Shown piece after piece: positions 1-9,824 of a stretch of DNA of 33,577 nucleotides. This DNA comes from Chara braunii (taxonomy: Eukaryota > Streptophyta > Charophyceae > Charales > Characeae): positions 1,277,323 to 1,310,899 of the forward strand of contig BFEA01000164.1 of the NCBI GenBank assembly GCA_003427395.1, in the 5' to 3' direction. How positions within the stretch are numbered: position 1 is the first letter of the stretch; every line of letters begins with the position of its first letter. The notes under the pieces were generated by a model. It made no database searches and had not been told where the DNA came from. It worked only from the letters and a program-made list of their open reading frames with translations. A program made the position numbers and the translations under genes.

Positions 1-162
1 TGTTTCCCTTCAACCAACTGGCGCGACGAAACTGCCTGGACCCCAAATGCGAAATTGACAGCCAAGGGCCTCTCGTGATTTGTTAGGCCCGCCTTCACTT
101 AGGGCGGGCACATATGCTGCAGTGGGCTCCTTAGACCTGTCGAGGACCCATATCCCCGTACT

Positions 163-1676
163 ATGATCTCCGTAAGAATTTGAAGGAGGAACTCGTTGAG
201 CACACTGCTAAGGACCCGGAACTTAGTCCCATCCTTGAGCAGATTCAGGCTGACCCTACCAGTCAACCCGATTTCCATGAGTGTAAGGGCTTACTTTTTC
301 GACGTTACGGGAAGCATGACCAACTGTGTGTACCCAACCATGAGTCGATCCTTACTCACTTCTTGGACTTGGCTCATGGTCGAAGTGGACACTTTGGTTT
401 TGAGAAAACATATGGTGTATGGCCTGGAATGAAAGGAATGGCATGAAAGTTTGTGGCTAAGTGTGAAGTCTGTCAATGCATCAAACTGTCTCGGCAAAAG
501 CCCTATGGGTTGCTGCATCCTCTTCCTATTCCTGATGGCCCGGGTGAGTCTCTTTCCATCGACTTCATGGACATGGGGAAGAAGAGTAGGAATGGATATT
601 CGCAAGTAATGGGGAAGAAGAGTAGGAATGGATATTTGCAAGTAATGGTGATCGTTGACCGCTTTACAAAATTTTCGAATTTGATTCCATTACCACCTCA
701 CGCCCCAACTGACCTTGTGATCAAAGAGTTTCATTAGAAGTACATTCTGCAGTGTGGGCCCTCGAAAACTCTCATGAGTGATCGGGACACTCGGTTCATA
801 AGTGCAGATTGGAGGGACTTCACCTCCCATATCTATGACATCAAACTCAAGATGACATCTGGTCGACATCCCTAAGCCAATGGGCTGGCCGAGGAGATCA
901 ACCAGACTGTGATCCAGCTTCTCCGAGCTCTAATTGTGCAGGGGTTGTACAACAACTCCATACACTCCACCGGGATGACACCTAACAGGCTGCACCTGGG
1001 GTGGAAAATTTGCACCTAACAGCCACCTGGCCTGACACCTGGCCAGCCAGGCTACAACGCTAGGTTTGACCGTTTGCTCAAAGTTCTTGTCGCAGCTATG
1101 GAAAGGCGACGCAGTGCCATGATTAAGGATGCAAACAAAAAGCGTCAGCCTGACCCTTTCACAGTGGGAAGTTATGTTTGGGTTAAGATGTCTGAGTTTT
1201 CTGAAGAAGGTGTATCACGGAAGCTTCTTCCTCAGTGCTACGGTCCGTGGAAGGTGTTGAACCGAGTAGGAGATGATTCCTTTGGTCCTTCTTACACGAT
1301 CGACGTGCCTACTCATTTGCGCACGTACCCAGTCTTTCATGCATCGAAGTTGTTTTCGTAAACTTTTCCATATCGAGAATCGATGATTCCCTGCGCAAGC
1401 AATGGCAGTCACGAGGTTGATAGAATTGTCGAGCACAGTGGAAAGGGAAGAAACAGACAGTACAAAGTCCATTTTTTGTACCACCTGTTGAATGACTTTT
1501 ATTGGATCGCTAAGAAAGACTTGCTGCAGAGTGCCCCGCGAGTCGTCAATGCATATGAACGATTGATTAGTTTTGAACAACAGGCTAAATTTACTGCTAC
1601 CCTCACTTCTACGGAACATACCCGATCTCTCTTTGCTATTTACGCTTATGATGCATTATGCAAGGACTCTGATTGA
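163..1676 (+). pseudogene. Ty3/gypsy chromovirus A1: integrase and chromodomain remnant
   Basis: This is the 3' part of a pol polyprotein that would insert element DNA into chromosomes. In order I see an integrase zinc-binding region (HGRSGH followed by CEVC near 375-475), the RNase H-like core (IDFMD near 560, SDRDTRF near 780, and GLAEE near 880 giving the last acidic residue), a GPY/F-type tail (YGPWKV and YPVFHASKL, 1230-1350) and a chromodomain-like segment ([19 protein letters not shown], 1400-1560). The frame is broken by TGA at 444, TAG at 735 and TAA at 873, by a deletion near 945 that removes part of the core, and by a frame change before 1074. The usual HPQ before the NG motif has become HP-stop. 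PPT and LTR follow directly. The chromodomain places it among chromoviruses. The RT end of pol lies off the left edge or is lost. Confidence 0.85.
573..644 (+). repeat. 36-bp tandem duplication inside A1 integrase
   Basis: Two adjacent 36-bp units (573-608 and 609-644) differ at one base and encode two copies of the 12-residue block MGKKSRNGY(S/L)QV just before the VIVDRFTKF core motif. Other integrases in the window have one such block, so this is a recent in-frame duplication in a dead copy. Confidence 0.9.
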
Positions 1677-1704
1677 GTTACTCGCTCGAAGGGACCTCGC
1701 TCTT

Positions 1705-1717
1705 GAGGGGGGGGTAG
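1705..1717 (+). other. Polypurine tract of A1 (plus-strand primer site)
   Basis: A purine run of GA, eight G and TAG lies directly before the TG that opens the LTR. The second A element (minus strand, about 22398-22412) has a matching GAGAGGGGATAG at the same place. This is the expected primer site for plus-strand DNA synthesis in LTR retrotransposons. Confidence 0.75.
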
Positions 1718-3031
1718 TGTAATGACCCGCCATAACACAGACTGAGAACACTACTGATTCCTGAAGTTTTGCCGATGGAATGGATGCCTTGCTGTGTTTT
1801 CTAAGTCTGTATGTGTGCGTGCTTGTTGACTTGTGCGCCTGTTTGAGTGCTTGTCGGTATGAGTGTGTGTGTGACCCGCAAGGGTACTTGGTTGTTTGGT
1901 AGGCCCGTAGGGCCGGTACTTACCTGTGGCCGTGGCATTGAGGGTTGCAGCAGGGAAAAACACTCGAGTAGCGGAGCCAGGTGCCCGTGGTGCTTAGAGC
2001 AGCGAAAAAACACTCGAGTAGCAGGTAGGTCAGTATAGCACCCAATAGCAGTACATGTGCCGGGTACTCGAGGCTGAGCAGAAGAAGACAAAGTTGGCAT
2101 TTTTAGAGGCCCAGTAGCGGTAGGCTAGGTCTAGACCGGTACCAGTCCATCCAGTCTGTGTCTAGAGCCTGTATGGGCAATATCAGAGTCTGCAATGATG
2201 TTTCCCTTCGAAAGGGAGGAGGTACCAATTGCTTGGGAGGCCGAGCGGCTTGGAAGTCACCGCCCAGGAGGCAAGCAGGCCGCTATATCAAGAGGCCGAG
2301 GCAAGAACTCGGCCTCATTCTTCAATGTGCGAGTTGGGCGTCACGCTGTTGGAGCGCTGGTTGGAAGAGCGCTGGCTGCTACAACGCTGCTAGGAGGAAG
2401 AAGTCGGGAGCTTCCACCTCGGCTATGGTGGAGCTCGACCGGTAGGAGGAGGAGGGAGAAGGGAACCAAGGGGGAGAGTGGCAAGGTACCTACCTGGCTA
2501 TGGTGGACATCATCTTCATCACCTTGTTAGGCGCTGCATGTGGAAGGCCCCCGTTGGGGTAGTGCCGCACCAAGGAAGCTCGAGGTAGAGTCAGGCATGG
2601 CGGTTCAGTGAGCAGCGGCATAGCTGCTTGAAGCGGCAGCGACATAGCTGCTTTGGGTTGTCCTTTGGACAGGCTGAAGCCTCAGTAGTCCGCCATAGCC
2701 TCGGCCTGCAATGACGAGGAAGGAGAAGGCTGGCCATGGCTATGGTGGACCTCATGTTGTGCCTGCAGTAGAAGTGGGATTCGGACATTGATTCTGGTTC
2801 AGCCATTCAACATTATTATTGTTATTTCTTGTTTGAATAAGAGGGGAGGAGATAAGGAGGAGGAGATTGGTTGGCGAGGAAGAAGAGCCTTGTCATTGGT
2901 CTATGGTGGAGTACATCATCTTCTTCTTCTTTCCCTCTCTCTTCTCCCAAGTTCATTCATTTCTTTTTGCAATTGGACGACATTGTACTTTCTGATGTAT
3001 GTATACTTCGAAATTGGCCAGGATCGTAACA
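1718..3031 (+). repeat. 3' LTR of chromovirus A1 (LTR family A)
   Basis: This 1314-bp LTR opens TGTAATGACC and closes GTAACA. The borders come from comparison with the minus-strand copy at 22397-21116, which shares the whole length and stops matching at the same GTAACA. A third copy (9096-7869) has matching termini. It carries a 50-bp internal duplication around two CTCGAGTAGC motifs (near 1963 and 2013), CGCTG motifs about 15 bp apart near 2355-2389, and four GCTATGG/CCATAGC heptamers. A possible TATA-like CTATATCAAGAGG lies near 2282. Sequence after 3031 is gag of another element, so A1 appears to have landed in or beside element B1. Confidence 0.82.
1946..2022 (+). repeat. About 50-bp tandem duplication in LTR A
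   Basis: The block AAAAACACTCGAGTAGC occurs at about 1956 and 2006, each preceded by GCAGC. The related minus-strand LTR has one full and one partial copy. It is a local duplication in the upstream part of the LTR. Confidence 0.7.
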
Positions 3032-3054
3032 ATGCAGAAGATGAAGGTGAAACT

Positions 3055-4190
3055 GTCATGGATGTGTGTAGGGAAAAAAAAAGAGAGCATCTTCCATTGG
3101 GAGGCGGCCATGGATACATACTTATACGCACAAAAGATTCCATACTGGGACCACATATTAATGGCAAGCTCATGTATGGCAGGGGACGCCATTAGCTTTG
3201 CCATCTCTTTGATGAAAGAGGCTGGTTGTGCTTCCATGGTTCAACTCTCCGATGAACACGTATTGAGGATTTCTTCAGGGTCCTTAAAGAGAGATTTGAG
3301 GATAAGAACCTGGCCCGTAGAACAAAATCCTTGATCCTCAACATAGGTGAGATCCTCAAGATAGGTGATTGTAAATGGAAGAGTGCGTCGACAGTGAACG
3401 AATTGCTGCAATGCCCGGACCATGGGCTAACGCCTACACAAATACTAAATAACTTTGGGAGAGAGCATTCCCAGAACCCCTGACACACAGTTATATTCCC
3501 AAACAAAGGAAGAGGGAATGTCGTACGAGAAGCTCAACAAGATCGCAGTGGATCATGCTAATTTCCTACAAGAGGCACAATATTGCCATTATTGGAAGGA
3601 CCTGCGATCTCAGGTAATAATCTTTTGATCACCATTGAAGGAGTAGAATCACTCACCTATGACTGGATAGACTACGGTTTAGAAGAAGATAACAATAATC
3701 ACTTAGCCTAGGGGGGGGACTATGCTGCTTTTGCATCCGCTGGGAAGGTGACAAGGAGGAAGAGGTCATGGAAGAGGAAGAGGAGGTCGCGGCCGTGGTG
3801 GAGGAAGAGGGCCCGCTGCCCATAGGGGTAGTGGTGAAGGTAGCTACTGCGTGGGAGGAAGGGGAAATGGTCCCCCGCAAGGTGGTAGAGGTTCCAACTC
3901 CACAGGGGTAGAGGTAGAGGTAGTTATAGGCGGCCATATCCACCCCATCCCGGGATTCCCGTAGGCAAACCGTGGGAGCAAATGGGGATCGATGAAAATA
4001 CTTGGGAAGAGAGGAAGGCCGCTGGACAATATTTTAAATGTGGTGACCCCGATCACATTGCTCCTTTGTGTCCCGATTATAGGTACCCAAAAGGGAACAG
4101 CCAGTAGAGGTAGCAGTTGCCTCTACAGGGACTCGGGATGCAAGCAGACTGCCATCCTCCCATCTAGAGATCCCAATGGTAGAGACTGAG
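3055..4190 (+). pseudogene. Element B1 gag remnant
   Basis: Gag forms the particle shell of the retrotransposon. Fragments in several frames line up with the two minus-strand gag copies in this window: HWEAAMDTYLYAQ (about 3090), then FFRVLKERFEDKN (about 3270) typical of the retrotransposon gag domain, WKSASTVNELLQCPDHGLTPTQ (about 3380, split by indels), and MSYEKLNKIAVDHANF with YWKDL (about 3520-3600). GLEEDNNN follows near 3680, then an RG-rich tail (3745-3930). The CCHC knuckle near 4035-4065 keeps KCGDPDHIAPLC, but its first cysteine appears to be tyrosine (YFKCGDP), which would spoil zinc binding. The N-terminal coiled-coil part is absent: the fragment starts within 30-60 bp of the LTR A end. 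Many frameshifts show a long-dead copy. Confidence 0.72.
3334..3369 (+). repeat. 18-bp tandem duplication in B1 gag
   Basis: Units 3334-3351 and 3352-3369 (ATCCTCAACATAGGTGAG and its near copy) differ at two positions. The duplication lies inside the capsid-like domain and adds six codons not seen in the other gag copies. Confidence 0.75.
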
Positions 4191-4234
4191 ACGGTGAAAG
4201 GCCCCCCCCACCTAGCAGTTGTCCGGAGGTTGCT

Positions 4235-4822
4235 TGTGTCAAGACCTTTCTAGGTGGTTCCCTCGCAAGCCTAGGTGATGAACTGATCACTCGTCGCCAC
4301 GCTTGGGCCGAGATGAAGAAGAAAAAAGGATAGTTAATAATTGCAGATATAGAGATCATAGGAGTTATATCAGTAAGGAAGGTTTGGAGAAGTTGCGGTT
4401 AGGGTTTAAGGTTTAGAAGTTAGAACAACTCGTCGCAAGTAAGTTAGCTGATAATAGAGAGATGGTTGTAGATAGCTACGTCGAGGGGGTTACAACATAC
4501 TTTCGGTCGGAGGCAGAGGGTAAAGTGGAACGTATTCTGCATTCCCTGACACTCTTAAAGGAGGGCGGTCTTCCCTTAAACTTGATATTAGGAACTGATT
4601 GGGGTGAAGCCGCGGATGTAGACATCAAACTGGGTGAGCATGAGTGTTATCTCCCCCGTCCCAAAGGTGGGAGAAAGAAGGTACGTTTGTTCCATGCGCC
4701 CGGTGCGGAGAGTAGCGTAGCCCATTGTTGCATGAGTGTCCCTGCATTTGCCCGACATGTGGCCAAAAAACGGCCTTGCGGACCAGATATTTGTTGCGTA
4801 TGTGTGCTCACTGCCCGATGAG
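4235..4822 (+). pseudogene. Element B1 protease region, active site deleted
   Basis: This should be the aspartic protease (retropepsin type) that cuts the Gag-Pol chain. It matches the minus-strand B3 copy in order: WAEMKKKKG with LIIADIEI, then the LRLGF segment, YVEGVTTYF, LPLNLILGTDWGEA, and LFHAPGAESSVAHCC. The B3 copy has ALVDSGATRNYIS between the second and third of these blocks. Here roughly 17 codons covering that DSGA active site are missing near 4350-4375, so the catalytic aspartate is gone. A frame change and stops lie before 4462, after which the frame is open to 4821. It sits between the gag knuckle and the RT of the same element. Confidence 0.75.
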
Positions 4823-4830
4823 TGAAGAAA

Positions 4831-5522
4831 AAAGAAAGGTAGAACCTGTTTCCCCCCGAAATACAAAAATTGCTGAGTGAATTTGCAGATGTGGGAGAAG
4901 CCCCGAGTGGAGTGGTCGAGAGAGAGACCAAGCACCGAATCGATCTTGAACTTGGTAGCAGAATTCCTAAGGGCCCGATCTATAGAATGTCTCCCAAGGA
5001 ATTGGACGAACTGCAGAAGCAGTTAGATGAATTGTTAGAGAAAGGGTGGATTAGACAAAATTCTTCATCGTTCGGTGGCTCGGTGTTGTTTGTGCCAAAG
5101 AAGGGCTGCGAACTACGAATGTGCATAGACTACAGGGGACTCAATGCTATAACTGTGAAAAATGCAGAACCATTGCCTAGGATAGACGACCAATTGGATA
5201 GGGTACAAGGTTGCAAGGAATTTTGCGAAATCGATTTGAAGTCTGGCTAGCATCAAATTGAGGTAGAGACATAAGACCAGCATAGGACGACTTTCCGAAC
5301 TAGGTACGAACATTATGAGTTTGTCGTCATGTTGTTTGGTGTATGAATGACCTGTTTCGTGATTGGCTTGATAAGTTTGTTATAGTTTATTTGGATGATA
5401 ATCTTGATTTTCAATAAAAGTTTGAGTGAACACAGCGAGCACCTTCGAATTGTGCTAAATGAGTTGCGAGAAGGCAACTTTAAGATTACCTCAAGAAGTG
5501 CGAATGGGAGAAGCGTCAGGTT
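4831..5522 (+). pseudogene. Element B1 reverse transcriptase (broken)
   Basis: The N-terminal RT part is open from 4870 to 5247: [54 protein letters not shown] and EIDLKSG, which holds the first catalytic aspartate. A TAG at 5248 then replaces the tyrosine of the SGYHQI motif. Downstream, FRTRYEHYEF is still readable. About 11 codons that the B3 copy has ([11 protein letters not shown]) are deleted near 5340. The YLDD box follows at about 5388 but reads YLDDN rather than YLDDI, and further stops and frameshifts occur before 5523. The RT would copy element RNA into DNA in the particle. Confidence 0.85.
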
Positions 5523-6120
5523 TTGTACCTTGGGCATGAAGACGCTAAAATTCCAGTCATTAGAGATTGGCCTAACCCACATACCCTTCCTGAACTGCGT
5601 TCGTTCCTTGGTCTGGCCAACTATTATCGCGAGTTCGTTCGGAACTTTACGGTAATCGCTGCCCCATTACGCAGACTGTTTAGGAAAGAAATTATCTGGA
5701 AATGGGATCAGGACTGCACTGCGTCCCTTAAGCGTCTAAAGAAGTATCAGATTAACTATTCGATGTTAAAAGTTGCAGACCCATCTTTGCCTTCGATAGT
5801 GACAACTGACGCTAGTGAATATGGGATAGGGGCCGTACTCCAGCAAGATGATGGCAAGGGGTACAGGCCAGTGGACTATATGTTTTGTCGACTGCCTAGT
5901 GAGAAGGTCACCGCTTCCACGTACGAAAGAGTTGTTTGCTCTTCGGGAAGCTTTGAGTTACTAGCGACACTATCTACTAGGACGCCACTTCAAGGTGCAC
6001 TTTGATCATGAGACACTTCGCTGACTTAAAACGCTAGGTGGGCCGTTGAGATTGATTAGTTTGACTTTGAATTGAAGTCCGTCAAAGGGAACTATAACAT
6101 AATCGTCGATGCTCTTAAGT
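5523..6120 (+). pseudogene. Element B1 RT connection and RNase H
   Basis: The segment reads [31 protein letters not shown] and then the RNase H start [17 protein letters not shown] with its first catalytic aspartate. SEKVTASTYER carries the expected glutamate region. The frame is lost near 5950-6000, and the later [13 protein letters not shown] and DALS motifs are recognisable only in degraded form (6010-6115). About nine codons after YLGH present in B3 are deleted here. RNase H would remove the RNA strand during reverse transcription. Confidence 0.82.
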
Positions 6121-6597
6121 GGGAGATCAGACTTTTTCCATGCCATTTTGACATATATAGATGCAAGCACCGAACTACAAGAGAAAATTAAGTTTGCTTA
6201 TCCGAGGGATCCAGACTATAGCCAACTAATTGGCAAGGTGCAGATTGCACCACACAGAGTCCCGAGCTATAGGGTGATGCAAGGACTGTTGTTTGAGAAG
6301 ACAGACATCCATGACCGACTAGCCGTCCCGAACAGCGAGGAAATCCGTCGCATGATACTAGGGGAAAGTCACGATACTGAGGGGCACTTCGGATGGAGGA
6401 AGACTTATGCGAACCTCCTGCGCTCCTAGCCTCCTACACGTGGCCGGGAATGAAGCATGACTTCACTCCTATGTGCGGCGCACCGAGTCAAGTATGTGAA
6501 AGGAACAAGACTTCCACGTAGCCTCTCTTGGATTGCTTAAACCGCTGCCTATACCGACAAGACCTGGGGATTCCGTGTTTATAGACTTTATGGACAC
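6121..6597 (+). pseudogene. Element B1 integrase, first part (zinc-binding and start of core)
   Basis: The link from RNase H (DASTELQEKIKFAYPRDPDYS) leads to the histidine pair of the integrase zinc-binding domain in [14 protein letters not shown] (about 6366-6405), then a frameshift, YTWPGMKHD, and a degraded cysteine pair. The core starts with a recognisable FMDT at 6585-6597. There the coding sequence is cut by the solo LTR at 6598-7611 and continues at 7612. Confidence 0.8.
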
Positions 6598-7611
6598 GGC
6601 AATCAGACTCGCATACTTCGTCACTTCACATGCATACAAACAGATGGTGAATCACACTGGCGCCTAGCGCCCCACTCAAAGCTCGAAGATATGGAAACCA
6701 AGACACAGTTCAGATGCAAGCTCGCTTCAACAGGCTATGGTGCATCAGCACCCACACATTGCAACTCTTGTCGCTGTGTCCAACACCACTGTTCACTTCA
6801 CACTTCAACTCCGGATCACCCTGGATACCCCACGCACACACTCTGCACACACACGAATGCACACCTACTACTAACTATGGCAGCTATGGCCGCCAGCTAA
6901 CTCTACTCTACAAGCAGCTATGGCTGCGCTAACTCCCTCTAGCCCACTTCGACTTCAGGCTCCTCTGCAGACCACCTCGCACAAGTCACCATGGCAGCCC
7001 GTCCGCATGGCTTCCGCGGGAATGAATGAATGGCTGTGCGCTGCCTCTTGATTACTTTTGTAACTCGTTGGTCTGCCCCTTTCCATCGGCCCATGGTGCA
7101 CACAGTCCCCCATGGTACTTGCTGGACTGGATTGGGACTGACTGGACCGTACCGCTGACTACATGGGGACGCACTGCTAACCTACCGCTATCGTACTGCG
7201 AACGTACTGCAGTTGGTCCACCACTTGCCCACTTGCCCACTTGCCCACTTGCCTCAGCCTAAAACGTGAGCAAGCTGCGAAAGGCCACTTCCGGACCTTC
7301 CGGAAGTCTGTGGACTTGGCCTTTCGGGACTGTAGCAGCTACGACGTTGACCTCTCAGGACTGTAGCAGCTACTACTTTGGCGCTTCAGGACATCTACAG
7401 CTACGACTTCTGGAACTCTCTAAGACCTCTCCTCGACAGGTCTACAGATCGAATCCCTATGTCCACACAGTCCTACGAGAGACAAACAACTCACGAAACA
7501 CAGGTCACGGGTTCAAGTACTCAAGGGTCAACTCGGTACATGGGTGAGGTAAGGTCTGGGGATCAAACCCCGGGATCTGCATCTGCCTCTGCAAAGGTGA
7601 AAACCGTTTCG
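6598..7611 (-). mobile_element. Solo LTR, family B, inserted in B1 integrase
   Basis: The 1014-bp LTR lies antisense to the integrase it splits. It is flanked by GACAC at 6593-6597 and 7612-7616, a 5-bp target duplication. Skipping the LTR and one GACAC restores the integrase reading frame from FMDT into the IKRINGK segment. In its own orientation it opens CGAAACGGTTTTCACC (the plus-strand relative at 13495 opens TGAAAGGGTTTCACCC) and closes GATTGCC (relatives close in GCA), so both terminal dinucleotides are mutated. It matches the LTR at 25487-24576 along its length, including the 31-bp repeats and the region around the former TATA box near 7050. No internal element sequence remains, so this is a solo LTR left by recombination. 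Confidence 0.85.
7328..7420 (-). repeat. 31-bp tandem repeats in LTR B (solo copy)
   Basis: Three units begin at 7328, 7359 and 7390, exactly 31 bp apart, around the core GACTGTAGCAGCTAC. They lie upstream of the TATA region in LTR orientation, so in U3. The homologous LTR at 24576-25487 has the same units. Confidence 0.78.
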
Positions 7612-7868
7612 GACACTAAGATTAAAAGGATAAATGGTAAGAGTTAGGTTATGGTTGTGGTAGACCGATTCAGTAAATTTGGTGTTTTTGTTGCACTTCC
7701 CACTGAGCCAGAACAAATTTGGTAATTAGAGAATTCTTTAATCATTGGGTAAAGGATTTCGGGCATCCCTTAACAAATTACTCGGTTCACAGGTGAACAG
7801 TGGCAGCAATTCGTGAAAGTCTACGGATCCAAGTTGACTATGTCCTCCGGCAGACATCCTGAGACTAA
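7612..7868 (+). pseudogene. Element B1 integrase, middle part (catalytic core)
   Basis: After the solo LTR the core resumes: INGKS, a TAG where B3 has glutamine, then [14 protein letters not shown], a one-base slip near 7720, IREFFNHWVKDFGHPL, QWQQFVKVYGSKLTMSSGRHPETN. The stretch holding the second catalytic aspartate (SDRDGRF in B3) is shortened and reads through a small deletion near 7785. The core is cut again at 7869 by a second solo LTR. Confidence 0.82.
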
Positions 7869-8189
7869 TGTTATGATTCTGGTTGTTCGTTGCCTGAAGG
7901 CCGACTTCCAGGTATGCCCATACATACACAGAAGGAAGGGAGTATCACACCGCACAGGGAGAGATAAACACAGCGGAAGACTTGCCCATGCGAGATGACA
8001 GGGTACACTGAAAGTGCAATTCACTCCATTCAATCCTCACAACCAGTCATAGAGAAAAGCCGAGCAGATCACATCCAGGAAACCGTGAAACGATGATAGT
8101 CCAAACACAGTCACACACTGTTTATTAAACTCAGAGTCTCGAAATGTCAGGATCACTCCAGAACTACTGTGCGCTGCTCAGAATTGAGC

Positions 8190-8680
8190 AGCGCCTCACT
8201 CTCCAACCCTGATTAACCCCCGGAACACCCCCTGAGCCCTGAAACATCAAGCGCCACCCAAATACAGACTCCTGGGGGCAGCGCCACCCTGAAACAGGCC
8301 TCTGAGGCCAAGCGCCACTCAGAGGATGAAGAAGACGACCAGCGCCACAGTATCTGATGATGACGAAGTGTCGGGAGGCTTCCCGGGNGGAAGCCTGCAG
8401 CAGCGCCACCAAACCCTGACAAGATGATCTCTGAGATGAAGAAGCTGCAGCTATGGCTGCAGCGCAAAACCTCTGGGACCCCACTCCGGAGGAGGGTCCA
8501 GCAGGGCACCAATCTCTTTCGCCTCCAGCAGACCTCGATAACCCAGACCTCTGTCAGCCCCTGCGTGCTGGCAGAGTACAGCGCAGGTCCCAGCTATGGC
8601 CTGTGCTCCGAAGGTCTGGCTATGCCCGTCTCCACTCCACGCTGAGCCGTCACCACTTCCGGTTCACACGTAGCGCAGCA
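8190..8680 (+). repeat. Decayed 30-bp phased array with AGCGC core
   Basis: AGCGC occurs at 8190, 8250, 8280, 8311, 8341, 8402, 8461, 8580 and 8672. All intervals are close to whole multiples of 30 bp. Four of them extend to AGCGCCAC. Between the cores the units have little in common. It lies within the solo LTR A. Confidence 0.72.
8376..8396. repeat. Perfect 8-bp inverted repeat around an N
   Basis: AGGCTTCC at 8376-8383 pairs with GGAAGCCT at 8389-8396, with a 5-base loop CGGGN. The undetermined base sits in the loop. Confidence 0.7.
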
Positions 8681-9096
8681 GCGATGTACACGGTACCAAC
8701 TGCCAAAAGCCCTGAACCGATGTCCCCATCCTACTTCTAGCCTACACCGACCTAGACCGGACTGACTGACCGACCGGTACCGTATCTGTTTCGGCCTCTC
8801 GGCCTCTACCGGACCGGGCTATAGGCTATAGGACTGTCTATTTAGAGCAGGCCCATAGGGCCTGTCTGTCTAGGGGTAGCCCGGGCCTGCTATCCGCAGT
8901 TAGGGTAGCTGTAGGGAATCAAGCTAGTACCGGGCCTGTATTTTCCCGGATTTGCAGATATGTCCCGCAAGAATTTCCCTCACAGGTAGGTCTCTCGGTT
9001 AGCCCTCAGCCAAACAAAATTACGAATCTGTCCTACCTATAGTACAGCCTCGACAGAGAGAGGCTACAGGCGACCAGAAAACAGCAAGTCATTGCA

Positions 9097-9692
9097 CTAA
9101 CAGACATACAGAGTAGATGAACAAAGTGTTGCAGCAGACGCTATGAATGTACATTCGACCAGAACAAATTGATTGGGATGAGCGTCAGCCGAAAGTTGCA
9201 ATTGCCTAAGACAATTCTCTACATCTGTCTACTTCCAGAACACCCACCAAATTGCATTTGGGATGGTGCCCTCGTAGGTCCATAGACTGTCTAAATCTTG
9301 ATCAAATACAGAGGCTTCCACCAGGAACTAGGGAATTCGCTGTGCGATATCAGACAGATATTGAAAGTTAAAGAGAACATTAGTAAAGCACAACATCAGA
9401 TGATAGAGCAAGCGAATAAGCATCGTAGACCCTCGCAGTTTGCTGTGGGAGATTTAGTCTGGGTAAAGTCAAAGGAATTTCTCCCTGAGGAGATCATCTC
9501 CCAGAAACTATTGCCTGCCTATAGAGGACCGTGGCAAATCTTAGATGTGATTGGTGATCTGGGTGGTCCTTCCTATGTTGTTGAGATTCCTCCACATTTG
9601 CAGACTTATCCGGTGTTTCACGCTTCAAAGTTACTTCCTTGCGTTAGTAATGACATATTTCAATCCATGGTGTCCCGATAAACGCAAATGGA
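9097..9692 (+). pseudogene. Element B1 integrase, C-terminal part
   Basis: Sequence resumes with a remnant of the glutamate motif (HTE, then a stop, then MNK near 9110-9125), followed by MYIRPEQIDWDE and several frameshifts. The intact tail (9355-9660) reads ISKAQHQMIEQANKHRRPSQF, VGDLVWVKSKEF, KLLPAYRGPWQILDVIGD and YPVFHASKLLPCV, the GPY/F-type DNA-binding module. The chromodomain seen in B2 and B3 (QYKVRF and following) is missing: the frame ends at 9681 and LTR C starts at 9693. The segment from FAVRY to HASKL is the least damaged part of this element. Confidence 0.85.
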
Positions 9693-9824
9693 TGAAAGGC
9701 CTTCCACAATTCAGACCCCAAATTCGAGTTTCAGGGTCAGAGGCCTGGGCCAAGAAAGGTCAAGTCGGTCAGTTTCAGAAGAGTCACAGTCGGGTACCTT
9801 AGAGGTCAAATCCAACAGGCACTC

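Larger units (their letters stand above)
7869..9096 (-). mobile_element. Solo LTR, family A (diverged), inserted in B1 integrase
   Basis: This 1228-bp block begins TGTTATGATT and ends CATTGCA on the plus strand, and is flanked by CTAA at 7865-7868 and 9097-9100. Removing it joins GRHPETN to the downstream integrase sequence ending in MNK. Read on the minus strand its ends, TGCAATGACTTGC and CCAGAATCATAACA, match LTR A (TGTAATGACCCGC and CCAGGATCGTAACA). No coding sequence of an element is visible inside, so it is a solo LTR. The interior is more diverged from LTR A than the ends. It contains the phased AGCGC array, a perfect 8-bp hairpin around an ambiguous base at 8388, and two GCTATGG heptamers. 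Confidence 0.82.

Noticed and set aside
1000-1060. Direct and inverted repeats around CACCTAACAG and CCTGGCCAGCCAGG as an attachment site
   Set aside because: They lie inside degraded integrase sequence and look like a small local duplication.
8164-8740. Small frames on both strands in the middle of the solo LTR A
   Set aside because: They follow the 30-bp repeat and have no family motif; the region is LTR.
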